Positions 36,305-45,613 are shown, numbered from the stretch's first letter. The stretch is DNA of 64,000 nt from Flavobacterium sp. NRK F7 (GCF_024054195.1 NZ_JAMXLB010000001.1:1915624-1979623), one strand, 5' to 3'. Numbers and translations: made by a program. Notes: generated by a model not told the origin, from the letters alone.

Positions 36305-37371
36305 AAATTTTGTATATAAGTACAGGAATTACCAATTCAGGAGGTGTAGCCAAAGTAGTTTCTTTAAAAGCCAATTATTTTACTGAGCAATTGAATCATG
36401 AAGTACATATAATTTCGTCAAATGATACTTCTCAAAAAACATTTTTCAATTTTTCTCCTTTAATTAAGTTTAAGTTTATTTCCAAAAAGCATAAAATTAT
36501 TAAATTACTATGGTTTTTTATTGAATTACTATTATATATTAAAAAATATCAACCCCATGTAATTATTGTTACAGATAATGGTTTTAAAGGTTTGCTTGTT
36601 CCTTTTTTTATTTCTCATAAAATAAAAAGCATTTATGAAATGCATGCAACTAATGATAATTTTATTTATCTAGGAAGCAAGAAGAACAATTTATTTTCAA
36701 ATAGAAGTATTGCCTATTTTTTAAGCAAGTATCATAAGATTGTGGTGCTTAATTCACATCAAAAATTCCAATTTATTTTAAAGGACAAACAAGTTATTAT
36801 ACCTAATCCGGTTGTAATAAGTAATGAAGTAATGACTTCTAGTGGTAACTCAATGGTTTATAAAAAAGCGATTGCAGTAGGAAGAATTGTTCCCGAGAAA
36901 GGGTGGGATAGATTGTTAAGAATTTGGAAAGAAGTGATAACAATTCATCCTGATTATTATCTTGAAATTTATGGTGAAATTGATCCAAAATATAATTTGA
37001 ATTCATTAATTGAAGATTTGAATTTGAAAAAAAATGTAAAAGTTTTAAAACCAGTGAATGATTTAGAAAGACAATATAGTACTTCCGATTTTTTAGTACA
37101 TCCTTCTTATTATGAAAGTTTTTCAATGGTTATATTAGAAGCTATGTCTTTTGGGTTACCTATAATATGCTTTGATTTAACGACAGATTTGGTAAATTCT
37201 GATTATTGTTTGATTGCAAAAAATGAACAAGAGTTTGCTGAAAATTGTATAAAACTCATTGAGAATAAGGAAGTAAGAGTACAGAAGGGGACAAGTGCCA
37301 AAAAAGCTTCAATAGAATATGAAAGTAATGTAATTATGAAAAAGTGGGAAGATTTATTGCTTATCATTTAG
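36301..37371 (+). CDS. family 4 (GT-B) glycosyltransferase
   Basis: A 356-residue enzyme with ISTGITNSGGVAKVV at the start, AVGRIVPEKGWDRLLRIWKEV near 190, and HPSYYESFSMVILEAMSFGLPIICFDL near 270, the GT4 donor-binding pattern. I take the ATG at 36301, which overlaps the upstream stop. A longer start at 36274 lies inside the preceding gene. Its 3' end overlaps the convergent methyltransferase by 8 bases. Confidence 0.9.
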   Translation: MKILYISTGITNSGGVAKVVSLKANYFTEQLNHEVHIISSNDTSQKTFFNFSPLIKFKFISKKHKIIKLLWFFIELLLYIKKYQPHVIIVTDNGFKGLLVPFFISHKIKSIYEMHATNDNFIYLGSKKNNLFSNRSIAYFLSKYHKIVVLNSHQKFQFILKDKQVIIPNPVVISNEVMTSSGNSMVYKKAIAVGRIVPEKGWDRLLRIWKEVITIHPDYYLEIYGEIDPKYNLNSLIEDLNLKKNVKVLKPVNDLERQYSTSDFLVHPSYYESFSMVILEAMSFGLPIICFDLTTDLVNSDYCLIAKNEQEFAENCIKLIENKEVRVQKGTSAKKASIEYESNVIMKKWEDLLLII

Positions 37372-38095
37372 TAGCTTTCAGTATCGTTTCATTGTCAGAA
37401 AAACCAAAATACACCTCTTTTTGAAATTGTAAAATTTCAATTTTGAATCCTACGTTTTGTAATCTTTCCTTTAAACCAGCCACACTGTAAATTCTTACAT
37501 GGTCTTCTTGTCCAAAATGTTTCAATCGATCTGTTTCAGAAGTTAAGGTGTAGTCTTCATAAATTTTCCCTTCTTTAAAGGGAGTTTGTATGAGTAGAGT
37601 ACCATTTGGTTTTAAAACACGATACAATTCAGACATTCCTTTTTCATCATCAATAATATGTTCTAAAATATGATAGCATAAGATTAAATCAAAAGAATTG
37701 CTTTCTTTGTTAATAGAAGTAATGTCATATTTTGCATCAGCTATAAAATTGCCCGACAAATCAGAAGCTGTATACTGTATGTTTTTTTCTCTTTTAAATT
37801 GACGAAATAATGAGCGCGAAGGAGAAAAATCCAGAACATTACAAGAAGGTGTGAAAAATTCTTTTTTAACTATTAGATATAATCTTCTATCTCGAGAAAT
37901 ACTTCCACAATTAGGACAAAGTAAGTCTTGGTTTGGAAGTAAAATCCATTGTTTTGCTTTAAAATTACAAATAGTACAGCAATGATTGTGCCCTTTTTTA
38001 GTGATGGAAAAGACCTTTCGCAAATAAGGTTCTACTTTGAAAATGATTCTTTTTGGAACCATCAAATGAACCACTCTTTTGAAATTGTTGTACAT
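37364..38095 (-). CDS. class I SAM-dependent methyltransferase with zinc-ribbon N-terminus
   Basis: A 243-residue protein with four cysteines in a CxxC...CxxC zinc-ribbon arrangement (CCTIC and CPNCG, about residues 40-65). It is followed by a Rossmann methyltransferase domain: VLDFSPSRSL, the acidic motif IQYTASDLS, FDLILCYHILEHIIDD and ELYRVLKPNGTLLIQTPF. The substrate is unknown; a glycan or lipid-linked sugar is likely from context. I prefer the ATG at 38095; a TTG at 38116 would overlap the neighbouring gene. It ends convergent with the glycosyltransferase at 36301-37371. Confidence 0.85.
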   Translation of the reverse strand: MYNNFKRVVHLMVPKRIIFKVEPYLRKVFSITKKGHNHCCTICNFKAKQWILLPNQDLLCPNCGSISRDRRLYLIVKKEFFTPSCNVLDFSPSRSLFRQFKREKNIQYTASDLSGNFIADAKYDITSINKESNSFDLILCYHILEHIIDDEKGMSELYRVLKPNGTLLIQTPFKEGKIYEDYTLTSETDRLKHFGQEDHVRIYSVAGLKERLQNVGFKIEILQFQKEVYFGFSDNETILKATK

Positions 38096-38100
38096 ACTTT

Positions 38101-38979
38101 TTATTTTATAGAACAAATATAGCCTAATCTATAAATGTCAAGATAAAATAGATTAGGATTGTTATTTACTATTCTCTTTTTAAGGTTTTTATTAAATACC
38201 TTAAAAAGAAAAGAAACTATCGAAGTTAATTTTAATTTCTCTATAAGGATATAGTATTTCAAAAGGGAATTTACTTTTGATATATCTTCTTTATTTGCCA
38301 AATGCTTTTTTCTGTTTTCAATACTCGTCAAGCATTTTTCAAAAAAAATCTGATTTGTTTCTAATCCTTTGTGAATAATTGTGTTGTCTATATGTAGAAT
38401 AGGTTTTTTTTGAATAAATAATTGGTATCCAAAATAATTGTCCATACCATATAAGTTTTCTTCAGTATCAAAATTACATTCAAAAAAGACTTTCTTATGA
38501 ATGAGCATATTTCCAGAAAACACGTAGGAATACGGAGTTGTATTACGAATTGAAGCAGCTTTTTCTTCCCTTTCTATACCATATTTATAACGTAAAACAG
38601 TTGATAAATCATACGCATTTTTCGCATATTCATAACCTCCAAATATAGTTTTATCATAAGTATTACTTAAATTGATATAAGTTTCTATAAATGAACTATT
38701 ACTCGGGAAAACATCGGCATCTAAAAATAAAAGTAACTCGTTTTTTGCTTTTGTAGCAAGTTTGGTTCTATTGTAAGTTCTTCCTAGGTTTTTTTCGTTT
38801 ACCTCAAATAAACAATTATCTAATGAGTTAATTAAGGTGTTTTCTTCGAAAAATGTAGTACTATTATCATCTTGAACTATTATTTCATATGCAATACCTA
38901 ATCTTTCTGTCTGATTTTTTAATTCAATTACCAAGGGATAAACATTGTAATTATATGTAGGAATTAAAATGGAAAGCAT
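38101..38979 (-). CDS. family 2 glycosyltransferase
   Basis: A 292-residue enzyme with LSILIPTYNYNVYPLV at the start, EIIVQDDNSTTFFEEN near 38, the acidic LLLFLDADVFPSN near 91 and a GxDNYFGYQLF segment near 195. It is a GT-A fold glycosyltransferase. The ATG at 38979 precedes the canonical first strand. A longer frame from 39063 would run across the promoter of the divergent oxygenase gene and is not used. It lies 5 bases upstream of the methyltransferase start, so the two are probably co-transcribed. Confidence 0.85.
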   Translation of the reverse strand: MLSILIPTYNYNVYPLVIELKNQTERLGIAYEIIVQDDNSTTFFEENTLINSLDNCLFEVNEKNLGRTYNRTKLATKAKNELLLFLDADVFPSNSSFIETYINLSNTYDKTIFGGYEYAKNAYDLSTVLRYKYGIEREEKAASIRNTTPYSYVFSGNMLIHKKVFFECNFDTEENLYGMDNYFGYQLFIQKKPILHIDNTIIHKGLETNQIFFEKCLTSIENRKKHLANKEDISKVNSLLKYYILIEKLKLTSIVSFLFKVFNKNLKKRIVNNNPNLFYLDIYRLGYICSIK

Positions 38980-39026
38980 AGTTATTTTATTGAAAATTGT
39001 TAAATTTGTTTTAATAACAACGGTAT

Positions 39027-39842
39027 ATGAAAAGAAAAGATTTTGCTGAAATAATATTTGCAAATATATTTAAAAATAAAGATTCCTTACAAAAACAATA
39101 TATTAATTCCGAAAATGAAATTGGATATTTTTTTTTAGATGCATTACTGCCTGATGAAATTGTGATACAATTAAATAGTTGTTTTCCAAAGATGGAGGAG
39201 ATGGTTTTGAAGAAGAGTTTAAGAGAGAACAAATATATTGGAGTTCAAATGAATAAGTATGCATCTATACTTGAAGAAGTGTTATTTGCATTTCAAGATG
39301 AAAAAGTTGTGGGTGTAATCGGTGAAATCGTTGGTTTAAAAGAAATATATCCTGACGATAAATTATATGCTGGAGGAATTTCATTAATGAAAAAAAATCA
39401 ATTTCTAAATCCACATTTAGATAATTCTCATGATAAAGAAAGGGAAAGATGGCGTGTGTTTAATTTACTTTATTATGTTTCTCCTAATTGGGAATTTGAA
39501 AATGGAGGAAACTTAGAACTTTGGCCAAATGGATTAGAGGCAAAACCAATTACAATTGAAAGTAAATGCAATCGTTTGGTAGTTATGGCTACACATAATA
39601 ATTCGTTTCATTCAGTATCTCCAGTTGTAAAAGAGGTAGAAAGAAAATGTATTTCTAATTATTACTTCTCTAATAAACCATTAAAAGAAGATGATTTTTT
39701 TCATGTTACTTCATTTAGAGGAAGACCAGAACATAAAATACTAGATATTTTATTGCAGACAGATAATTTTTTAAGAATGAATATTAGAAAAATTTTCAAA
39801 AAAGGAATCAAAGAAAATCCACATTATTATAAAAAAAAATAA
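39027..39842 (+). CDS. 2-oxoglutarate/Fe(II)-dependent oxygenase
   Basis: A 271-residue protein with a jelly-roll dioxygenase core. The iron ligands are His130-x-Asp132 (NPHLDNSH) and His195 (SFHSVSP), and Arg206 (ERKCISNYYF) is the expected 2-oxoglutarate contact. The arrangement is like prolyl-4-hydroxylase relatives. It lies at the edge of the glycan cluster and is divergent from a glycosyltransferase, so hydroxylation of a glycan or lipid precursor is a reasonable guess, but protein substrates are equally possible. A TAAATTTG box sits 18 bases upstream of the ATG. The gene ends 2 bases before the convergent ftsE. Confidence 0.85.
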   Translation: MKRKDFAEIIFANIFKNKDSLQKQYINSENEIGYFFLDALLPDEIVIQLNSCFPKMEEMVLKKSLRENKYIGVQMNKYASILEEVLFAFQDEKVVGVIGEIVGLKEIYPDDKLYAGGISLMKKNQFLNPHLDNSHDKERERWRVFNLLYYVSPNWEFENGGNLELWPNGLEAKPITIESKCNRLVVMATHNNSFHSVSPVVKEVERKCISNYYFSNKPLKEDDFFHVTSFRGRPEHKILDILLQTDNFLRMNIRKIFKKGIKENPHYYKKK

Positions 39843-39844
39843 CA

Positions 39845-40528
39845 TTATACCGTTCTTTGTACAACTTCAAAAATTTGTCCTCCATCAAACTTTAATGTTT
39901 TAGATGGAAATTTTAATAATAGAGCATAATCATGTGTCGCCATAATAATCGTTTTTCCTGCACTATTAATTTTTCTTAAAACATCCATTACTTCGGCACT
40001 TGTTTGTGGATCCAGGTTTCCTGTGGGTTCGTCCGCTAAGATTAATTCTGGATTGTTTAATAAAGCTCTAGCAATCGCTATTCGTTGTTGTTCTCCTCCT
40101 GAAAGTTGATGTGGCATTTTTGATTGATAGTTTTTCATGCCTACTTTATCCAAAACTTCATCAATTTTAACATTCATTTCTTCTGCAATTGTCCAACCCG
40201 TTGCTCTTAAAACGAACAATAAGTTTTCTTTGACATTACGATCGGGTAATAATTTAAAATCTTGGAAAACAACACCTAACTTTCTTCTTAAATAAGGAAT
40301 ATCATGCTCTTTTAAATCTCTTAAATTGTAATCTACAATAGTTCCTTCACCCATCGTTAAGGGTAAATCTGCATAAAGAGTCTTTAAAAAACTACTTTTT
40401 CCTGAACCCGTTTTACCAATTAAGTAAATGAATTCTCCATTTTTAACTTCTAAGTTAACATTAGTTAAAACAGGGTTTTTTTCTTGAAAAACTGAAATAT
40501 CTTTTAAGGAAAGAATGCTTTGCGACAT
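39845..40528 (-). CDS. ftsE: cell division ATP-binding protein FtsE
   Basis: A 227-residue ABC ATPase with Walker A GKTGSGKS near residue 38, the signature LSGGEQQR, Walker B LILADEPTGNLD and the H-loop ATHDYALL. With FtsX, FtsE forms a complex that activates peptidoglycan hydrolases at the septum. Similarity to other ABC ATPases such as LolD makes the exact name less certain than the class. No ftsX lies beside it in this window, unlike in Proteobacteria. It has its own promoter (TTTG-19-TACTTTTA) and is transcribed away from the large TPR gene. Confidence 0.85.
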   Translation of the reverse strand: MSQSILSLKDISVFQEKNPVLTNVNLEVKNGEFIYLIGKTGSGKSSFLKTLYADLPLTMGEGTIVDYNLRDLKEHDIPYLRRKLGVVFQDFKLLPDRNVKENLLFVLRATGWTIAEEMNVKIDEVLDKVGMKNYQSKMPHQLSGGEQQRIAIARALLNNPELILADEPTGNLDPQTSAEVMDVLRKINSAGKTIIMATHDYALLLKFPSKTLKFDGGQIFEVVQRTV

Positions 40529-40551
40529 AGGTTTATAACAATTTAATGATG

Positions 40552-40582
40552 TAAAAGTAAGAACTTACGACTCGCTTTCAAA
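40552..40582 (-). promoter_or_regulatory. Promoter of ftsE
   Basis: On the minus strand TTTG (40582-40579), 19 bases, then TACTTTTA (40559-40552), close to TAnnTTTG. The ATG at 40528 lies 23 bases downstream. Confidence 0.6.
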
Positions 40583-40662
40583 ATTTATCGTCAATTAAGT
40601 GAAAAATTAGGTTTTCTTTCACATTTTGTTTATAAAATAGTTACAATAATATGTTAATGTCC

Positions 40663-40694
40663 TTCGTTAATACTTTCAGATAATACTATCTTTG
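40663..40694 (+). promoter_or_regulatory. Promoter of the large TPR gene
   Basis: TTCG (40663-40666), 20 bases, then a perfect TATCTTTG (40687-40694). Transcription should begin near 40700, so of the possible starts only the ATG at 40719 has room for a leader. Confidence 0.6.
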
Positions 40695-40718
40695 AAGTCT
40701 ATGAAAAAAAACATTGAA

Positions 40719-43700
40719 ATGATAAAAATCTTAAAATTTTCTTTCTTTCTAATCTTTGCAACCCATACTATTTGGGCGCAACAATCATCAATCTACACAC
40801 ACGATTTAAAAGAATTTGATAAAGCAGTAGCCTTGTATAAAGACAAACAATACCAATCGGCTCAAATAGTGTTTGATAATGTTAAAAGCAACGTTGCTAA
40901 TGATGAAATAAAGGCAGATTGTGCTTATTATATTGCAAATTGTGCGATTCGGTTAAACCAAATGGGAGCAGACGATTTAATTGAACAATTCGTTGAAGAT
41001 TATCCTACAAGTACCAAACAAAATCAAGCCTATATTGAAGTAGCACATTATTATTTTGATCAAGGAAGTTATGCCAAATCATTAGAATGGTTTGATAAAG
41101 CGAATGAGAATTCGATGTCTTATGAAGATTTAGAAAAGTATAATTTTCAAAAAGGATATGTTTATTTTACGGTAAAAAATACTTCAGAAGCTACGAAGTA
41201 TTTTAATAAAGTAATCAATTCTAAAACCTATGGTAGTCAAGCCAAATACTATTTAGGTTATATGTCTTATGAAACAGATGATTACGAAAATGCCAATCAA
41301 TATTTTGACCAAGTACAAGATAAAGAAAAGTACAAAGAAAAAATGGGTTATTTTCAAGCCGATATGAATTTTAAATTAGGGAAATTTCAAGAGGCCATTA
41401 CTTTAGGTTTGGAGCAACTACCCAAATCGAATGCAGTTGAAAAAAGTGAATTGTCTAAAATCATAGGAGAGAGTTATTTTAATCTAAAACAATATGATAA
41501 AGCGCTTCCTTATCTATTAGATTACAGAGGAAAAAAAGGAAAATGGAATAATACCGATTATTATCAGTTGGGTTATGCCTATTATCAACAAAAAGATTAT
41601 GAAAACGCAATTGCTCAGTTTAATAAAATTATCAATGGTAATGACTTTGTCGCTCAAAATGCGTATTATCATTTAGCAGAAAGTTATTTAAAAACAGATA
41701 AGAAACAACAAGCATTAAATGCCTTTAAAACAGCTTCAGAAATGGATTTTGATCTTAAAATTCAAGAAGATGCGTTTTTAAATTATGCTAAACTAAGTTA
41801 CGAAATTGGTAACCCGTATCAATCCGTTCCAGAAGTATTGAATGCGTATTTAAACAAATACCCAGATAAATCTTATAAACAAGAGATCAATAACTTATTA
41901 ATCAGTTCTTATATTACATCGAAAAATTATAAAGAAGCTTTAAGTCTGTTAGAAAAAAACAAAACGCCAGAAAATAGATTAGCCTATCAAAAAGTATTGT
42001 TTTACAGAGGTTTGGAGCTGTATACTGATAGTAACTACCAACAAGCATTCGACTTGTTTAAAAAATCTATATCCGAAAATAAAGATGCTAAATTTACTGC
42101 TCGTGCTACCTTTTGGAAAGCTGAAACAGAATACAATTTGGAACAATATAATGAAGCGATGTTAAGCTTTAAACAGTTTATTAATAACAATCAAGCCACT
42201 TCAACTCCTGAAATAACCAATGTAAATTACAATTTGGCGTATGCTTATTTTAAATTAAAAGAATATGAGAATGCCATTACTTACTTTACGAATTTTATTG
42301 GTGAAGTAAAAAATGATAATGTTAGAAAATCAGACGCTTACTTAAGATTAGGAGATTGTAATTTTATTTCTACGAAATATTGGCCAGCCATGGAAGCCTA
42401 CAATAAAGCGATTGAAATGAAAAGTGTGAATTCCGATTATGCGGCTTTTCAAAAAGGCATTAGCTATGGTTTTGTTGGTAAAAATGATAAAAAAATTGAC
42501 GATTTAGAAAAATTTGTAAAAACCTATCCTAATTCACAATATGCAGATGATGCTTTGTATGAATTAGGAAATACCTATGTAAATATTGAAAATGAATCTA
42601 AAGCTATTGCAACTTATGACAAATTGATTGCGAACTATAAATCGAGTTCCTATGTCGCTAAATCTATATTAAAACAAGGTTTGATTTATTACAACAACAA
42701 CAAAAGTGAACCTGCTTTAGTAAAATTCAAAAAAGTAGCAGCAGAGTTTCCAAATTCTCCAGAATCCTTACAAGCAGTTACTACAGCACGTTTAATCTAT
42801 ATCGATAATGGTAGAGTAGATGAATACTCACAATGGGTAAAAACGTTAGATTTTGTTGAAGTTTCAGATGCGGATTTAGATAACGCAACCTATGAATCTG
42901 CTGAAAAGCAATACTTAACGAATAATGCAAAACAAGCCATTTCAGGTTTTAGTAATTATGTGGCTAAATTCCCAAATGGATTACATGCTTTAAAAGCCAA
43001 CTTCTATTTGGCCCAATTATACTATGCTGACGGATTGGAAAATAATACAGTTAAGCATTATGAATATGTTATCAATCAGCCTAGAAATGAATTTACGGAA
43101 CAAGCTTTAGCGCGTTTATGTCAGGTGTATTTAAAAGCAGCAAATTATGACAAAGCCATTCCAGTTTTAAAACGTTTAGAGTCAGAAGCCGATTTTCCTC
43201 AGAATATTACCTATGCGCAATCTAATTTGATGAAATCGTATTATGAAAAAGAAAACTATAGTCAAGCAGTGGTTTATGCTGAAAAAGTATTGGCTAATGA
43301 TAAAATTGATAATCGAATTAAAAGTGATGCACAAATTATTGTAGCACGTGCTGCCATAAAAACAAATGACGAAGCAAAAGCAAAACAAGCCTATGCCGAT
43401 TTATTAAAAATTGCCAAAGGGGAATTAGCTGCGGAAGCATTATATTATGATGCTTACTTTAAAAATAAAGAAGGTAAGTTTGAAGCGTCTAATACAATCG
43501 TTCAAAAAATTGCGAAAGATTATTCGGGTTATAAATATTACGGAGCGAAAGGTTTAGTAATAATGGCTAAGAATTTCTACGGTTTAAAAGATAGTTTTCA
43601 AGCCACCTATATCTTAGATAGTGTGATTAAAAACTTTACTGATTATCCAGATGTTATTGAAGAAGCTAAGAAAGAATTAGCGATCATTAAAGCAGAAGAA

Positions 43701-43730
43701 TCAAAAACCAATTCATCAATATCAAATTAA
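40719..43730 (+). CDS. large exported tetratricopeptide repeat protein
   Basis: A 1003-residue protein with a signal peptide (MIKILKFSFFLIFATHTIWAQ) and some twenty or more TPR/Sel1-like helical repeats through its whole length. Repeats follow the form of FDKAVALYKDKQYQSAQIVF, ENAIAQFNKII, DKALPYLLDYRGK and EPALVKFKKVAAEFP. It is probably periplasmic or outer-membrane associated. The start is chosen from the promoter position; ATG 40701 or a TTG at 40692 would lie on or inside it. The barrel gene follows after 60 bases in the same direction, so the pair may form a complex. The function is not known to me. Confidence 0.85.
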   Translation: MIKILKFSFFLIFATHTIWAQQSSIYTHDLKEFDKAVALYKDKQYQSAQIVFDNVKSNVANDEIKADCAYYIANCAIRLNQMGADDLIEQFVEDYPTSTKQNQAYIEVAHYYFDQGSYAKSLEWFDKANENSMSYEDLEKYNFQKGYVYFTVKNTSEATKYFNKVINSKTYGSQAKYYLGYMSYETDDYENANQYFDQVQDKEKYKEKMGYFQADMNFKLGKFQEAITLGLEQLPKSNAVEKSELSKIIGESYFNLKQYDKALPYLLDYRGKKGKWNNTDYYQLGYAYYQQKDYENAIAQFNKIINGNDFVAQNAYYHLAESYLKTDKKQQALNAFKTASEMDFDLKIQEDAFLNYAKLSYEIGNPYQSVPEVLNAYLNKYPDKSYKQEINNLLISSYITSKNYKEALSLLEKNKTPENRLAYQKVLFYRGLELYTDSNYQQAFDLFKKSISENKDAKFTARATFWKAETEYNLEQYNEAMLSFKQFINNNQATSTPEITNVNYNLAYAYFKLKEYENAITYFTNFIGEVKNDNVRKSDAYLRLGDCNFISTKYWPAMEAYNKAIEMKSVNSDYAAFQKGISYGFVGKNDKKIDDLEKFVKTYPNSQYADDALYELGNTYVNIENESKAIATYDKLIANYKSSSYVAKSILKQGLIYYNNNKSEPALVKFKKVAAEFPNSPESLQAVTTARLIYIDNGRVDEYSQWVKTLDFVEVSDADLDNATYESAEKQYLTNNAKQAISGFSNYVAKFPNGLHALKANFYLAQLYYADGLENNTVKHYEYVINQPRNEFTEQALARLCQVYLKAANYDKAIPVLKRLESEADFPQNITYAQSNLMKSYYEKENYSQAVVYAEKVLANDKIDNRIKSDAQIIVARAAIKTNDEAKAKQAYADLLKIAKGELAAEALYYDAYFKNKEGKFEASNTIVQKIAKDYSGYKYYGAKGLVIMAKNFYGLKDSFQATYILDSVIKNFTDYPDVIEEAKKELAIIKAEESKTNSSISN

Positions 43731-43790
43731 TCGTTTCTACTATTGTTTTATTTTGGGTAACCAAAGTCAGACAATTTAAAAATATAAAAT

Positions 43791-45548
43791 ATGAGCAAAA
43801 TCAAAATATATTTTTCAACCACTATAGCTTTGTTCCTAACGTATGCTTCGTTTTCTCAAGTAAAAGACGAAAATATAGGTTCGGAAGTAGTGAATATTGT
43901 AAAAGCCTATACACCTACAATTTCTGATGCCTTTAAGGTGAAAGAAACTCCTGTTTTAGAAGATGAAGATAACATGCAAAAAGAAGAAATTAAATACAAT
44001 ATTTTTTCTTTTCCTGTTGCTTCCACTTTTACTCCTGCCAAAGGTAAAGCAGCAGCCGTTGACAAATCGGAAAGAGAAAAAATTTATAGAAATTATGCTA
44101 CCTTAGGTTTTGGTAATTATGCTACGGCTAATGCAGAATTATTTATTACAGAAAATTTTGGAAGAAATAGTTATGTAGGTGGCATGTTGCGTCATTTGTC
44201 TTCGCAAGGAGGTATTAAAGATGTAGTTTTAGACGATAAATACTATAATACGAGTTTAGATGTAACCTACGGTACTCGGGAGAGAGACATGAGTTGGAAC
44301 GTAGATTTAGGCCTGAAAAACCAAATTTACAATTGGTACGGTTTACCTACGGAAAACATTGTTTTTACCGACGATCAAATTAGAGCAATCGATTCTCAGC
44401 AATCCTACAATACAATCGCTCTAGGAGGAAAATTAACGATGGATAAAAGCTTTTTAAATGAAGCGAGTTTACAATTCAAACGTTTTTCTGATGCTTTTGG
44501 TTCGGGTGAGAATCGCTTTTTGGTAAAGCCAAATTTTGATATCGATGTGATGGAGCAAAAAATTAAAGCCAATTTTATCGTAGATTATGTAGGTGGTACT
44601 TTTGAAAAGGATTTTCAAGGTGCTGACGAAATCAAATACAGTCATGTTATTTTTGGAACAAAACCAAGTATTTTATATCAACAAGATGATTTATCGGTTA
44701 ATTTAGGAGTCGGTGTTTTTTATACCACTGGAAAAATTAATGGGGAAAGCGATGGAAAAATATTTGTCTATCCAAATGTAAAAGCTTCTTATCGAATCGT
44801 AGGTGATATTTTAGTGGGTTATGCTGGTGCTGAAGGTGGTTTAAACCAAAATTCCTATGCTGAATTTGTGGACCAAAATCCATTTGTTTCTCCAACATTA
44901 TTAGTAGGACCCACCGATAATAAATACGATGTATATGTTGGTTTAAAAGGTAAATTAGCCAATGCAGTCGCTTTTAATGTGAGAGGAAGTATTAAAAATG
45001 AAGATTACAAACCGTTATTTGTAAGTAATACTTATGTTTTTGGTAACACAAATACAGAAGGATATACTCATGGAAATTCTTTTGAAGTAGTGTATGATAA
45101 TGTAAAAACAGTAAGTATTTATGGAGAAATTAAAGCCGATTTTTCAAAACATGTCAGTTTCGGAATTAACGGAACCTATAATAATTACACCACAGATAAT
45201 CAATCTGAAGCTTGGAATTTACCACAGTTGAATATTGGAACAACCTTGGATTTTGATATTACAGACAAATGGTATGCAGGAGCGAATATTTTCTTTGTAG
45301 GAGAGCGAAAAGATCGCGTTTCTGTGCAAGATGTAAGTGCTGTTTTTCCACCAAATTTCCAATTGCAAGAAGTAACCTTAGATAGTTATTTCGATTTGAA
45401 CGCGCATATTGGTTATAAGTATAACGAACGATTAACAGCCTTTTTAAGAGGAAATAATTTAGCAAACCAACAATACAACCGTTGGGCAAACTATCCTGTA
45501 CAAGGAGTTCAAGTAGTGTTAGGCGCAAATTATAAATTCGATTTTTAA
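43791..45548 (+). CDS. outer-membrane beta-barrel protein (TonB-dependent receptor-like)
   Basis: A 585-residue exported protein with signal peptide (IYFSTTIALFLTYASFSQ) and alternating beta-strand pattern to a C-terminal phenylalanine (VVLGANYKFDF), typical of outer-membrane barrels. Strands include ATLGFGNYATANAELFI and LTAFLRGNNLANQQYNRW, the last resembling TonB-dependent receptor ends. I see no clear plug domain, so it may be a receptor-like barrel without gating. It follows the 1003-residue TPR protein and is closed by a strong terminator. Confidence 0.8.
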   Translation: MSKIKIYFSTTIALFLTYASFSQVKDENIGSEVVNIVKAYTPTISDAFKVKETPVLEDEDNMQKEEIKYNIFSFPVASTFTPAKGKAAAVDKSEREKIYRNYATLGFGNYATANAELFITENFGRNSYVGGMLRHLSSQGGIKDVVLDDKYYNTSLDVTYGTRERDMSWNVDLGLKNQIYNWYGLPTENIVFTDDQIRAIDSQQSYNTIALGGKLTMDKSFLNEASLQFKRFSDAFGSGENRFLVKPNFDIDVMEQKIKANFIVDYVGGTFEKDFQGADEIKYSHVIFGTKPSILYQQDDLSVNLGVGVFYTTGKINGESDGKIFVYPNVKASYRIVGDILVGYAGAEGGLNQNSYAEFVDQNPFVSPTLLVGPTDNKYDVYVGLKGKLANAVAFNVRGSIKNEDYKPLFVSNTYVFGNTNTEGYTHGNSFEVVYDNVKTVSIYGEIKADFSKHVSFGINGTYNNYTTDNQSEAWNLPQLNIGTTLDFDITDKWYAGANIFFVGERKDRVSVQDVSAVFPPNFQLQEVTLDSYFDLNAHIGYKYNERLTAFLRGNNLANQQYNRWANYPVQGVQVVLGANYKFDF

Positions 45549-45566
45549 TTTATTATTTTAAAATAG

Positions 45567-45599
45567 AAAAAGCACACAAGCCAAATTGTGTGCTTTTTT
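45567..45599 (+). terminator. Rho-independent terminator
   Basis: A 12-bp perfect stem (45567-45578 with 45587-45598), 8-base loop and T-run, 19 bases after the barrel gene stop and 15 bases before the Gre-like gene. Confidence 0.9.
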
Positions 45600-45613
45600 A
45601 TTGTATTAGAAAT

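Noticed and set aside
38980..39063. Longer start for the GT2 glycosyltransferase
   Set aside because: The extra residues are not conserved in GT2 enzymes and cover the promoter of the divergent oxygenase gene.
40692..40718. Longer starts (TTG 40692, ATG 40701) for the large TPR protein
   Set aside because: They fall on or next to the TATCTTTG promoter box, leaving no leader.
45590..45613. Longer start for the Gre-like gene
   Set aside because: It begins inside the 3' arm of a strong terminator hairpin.
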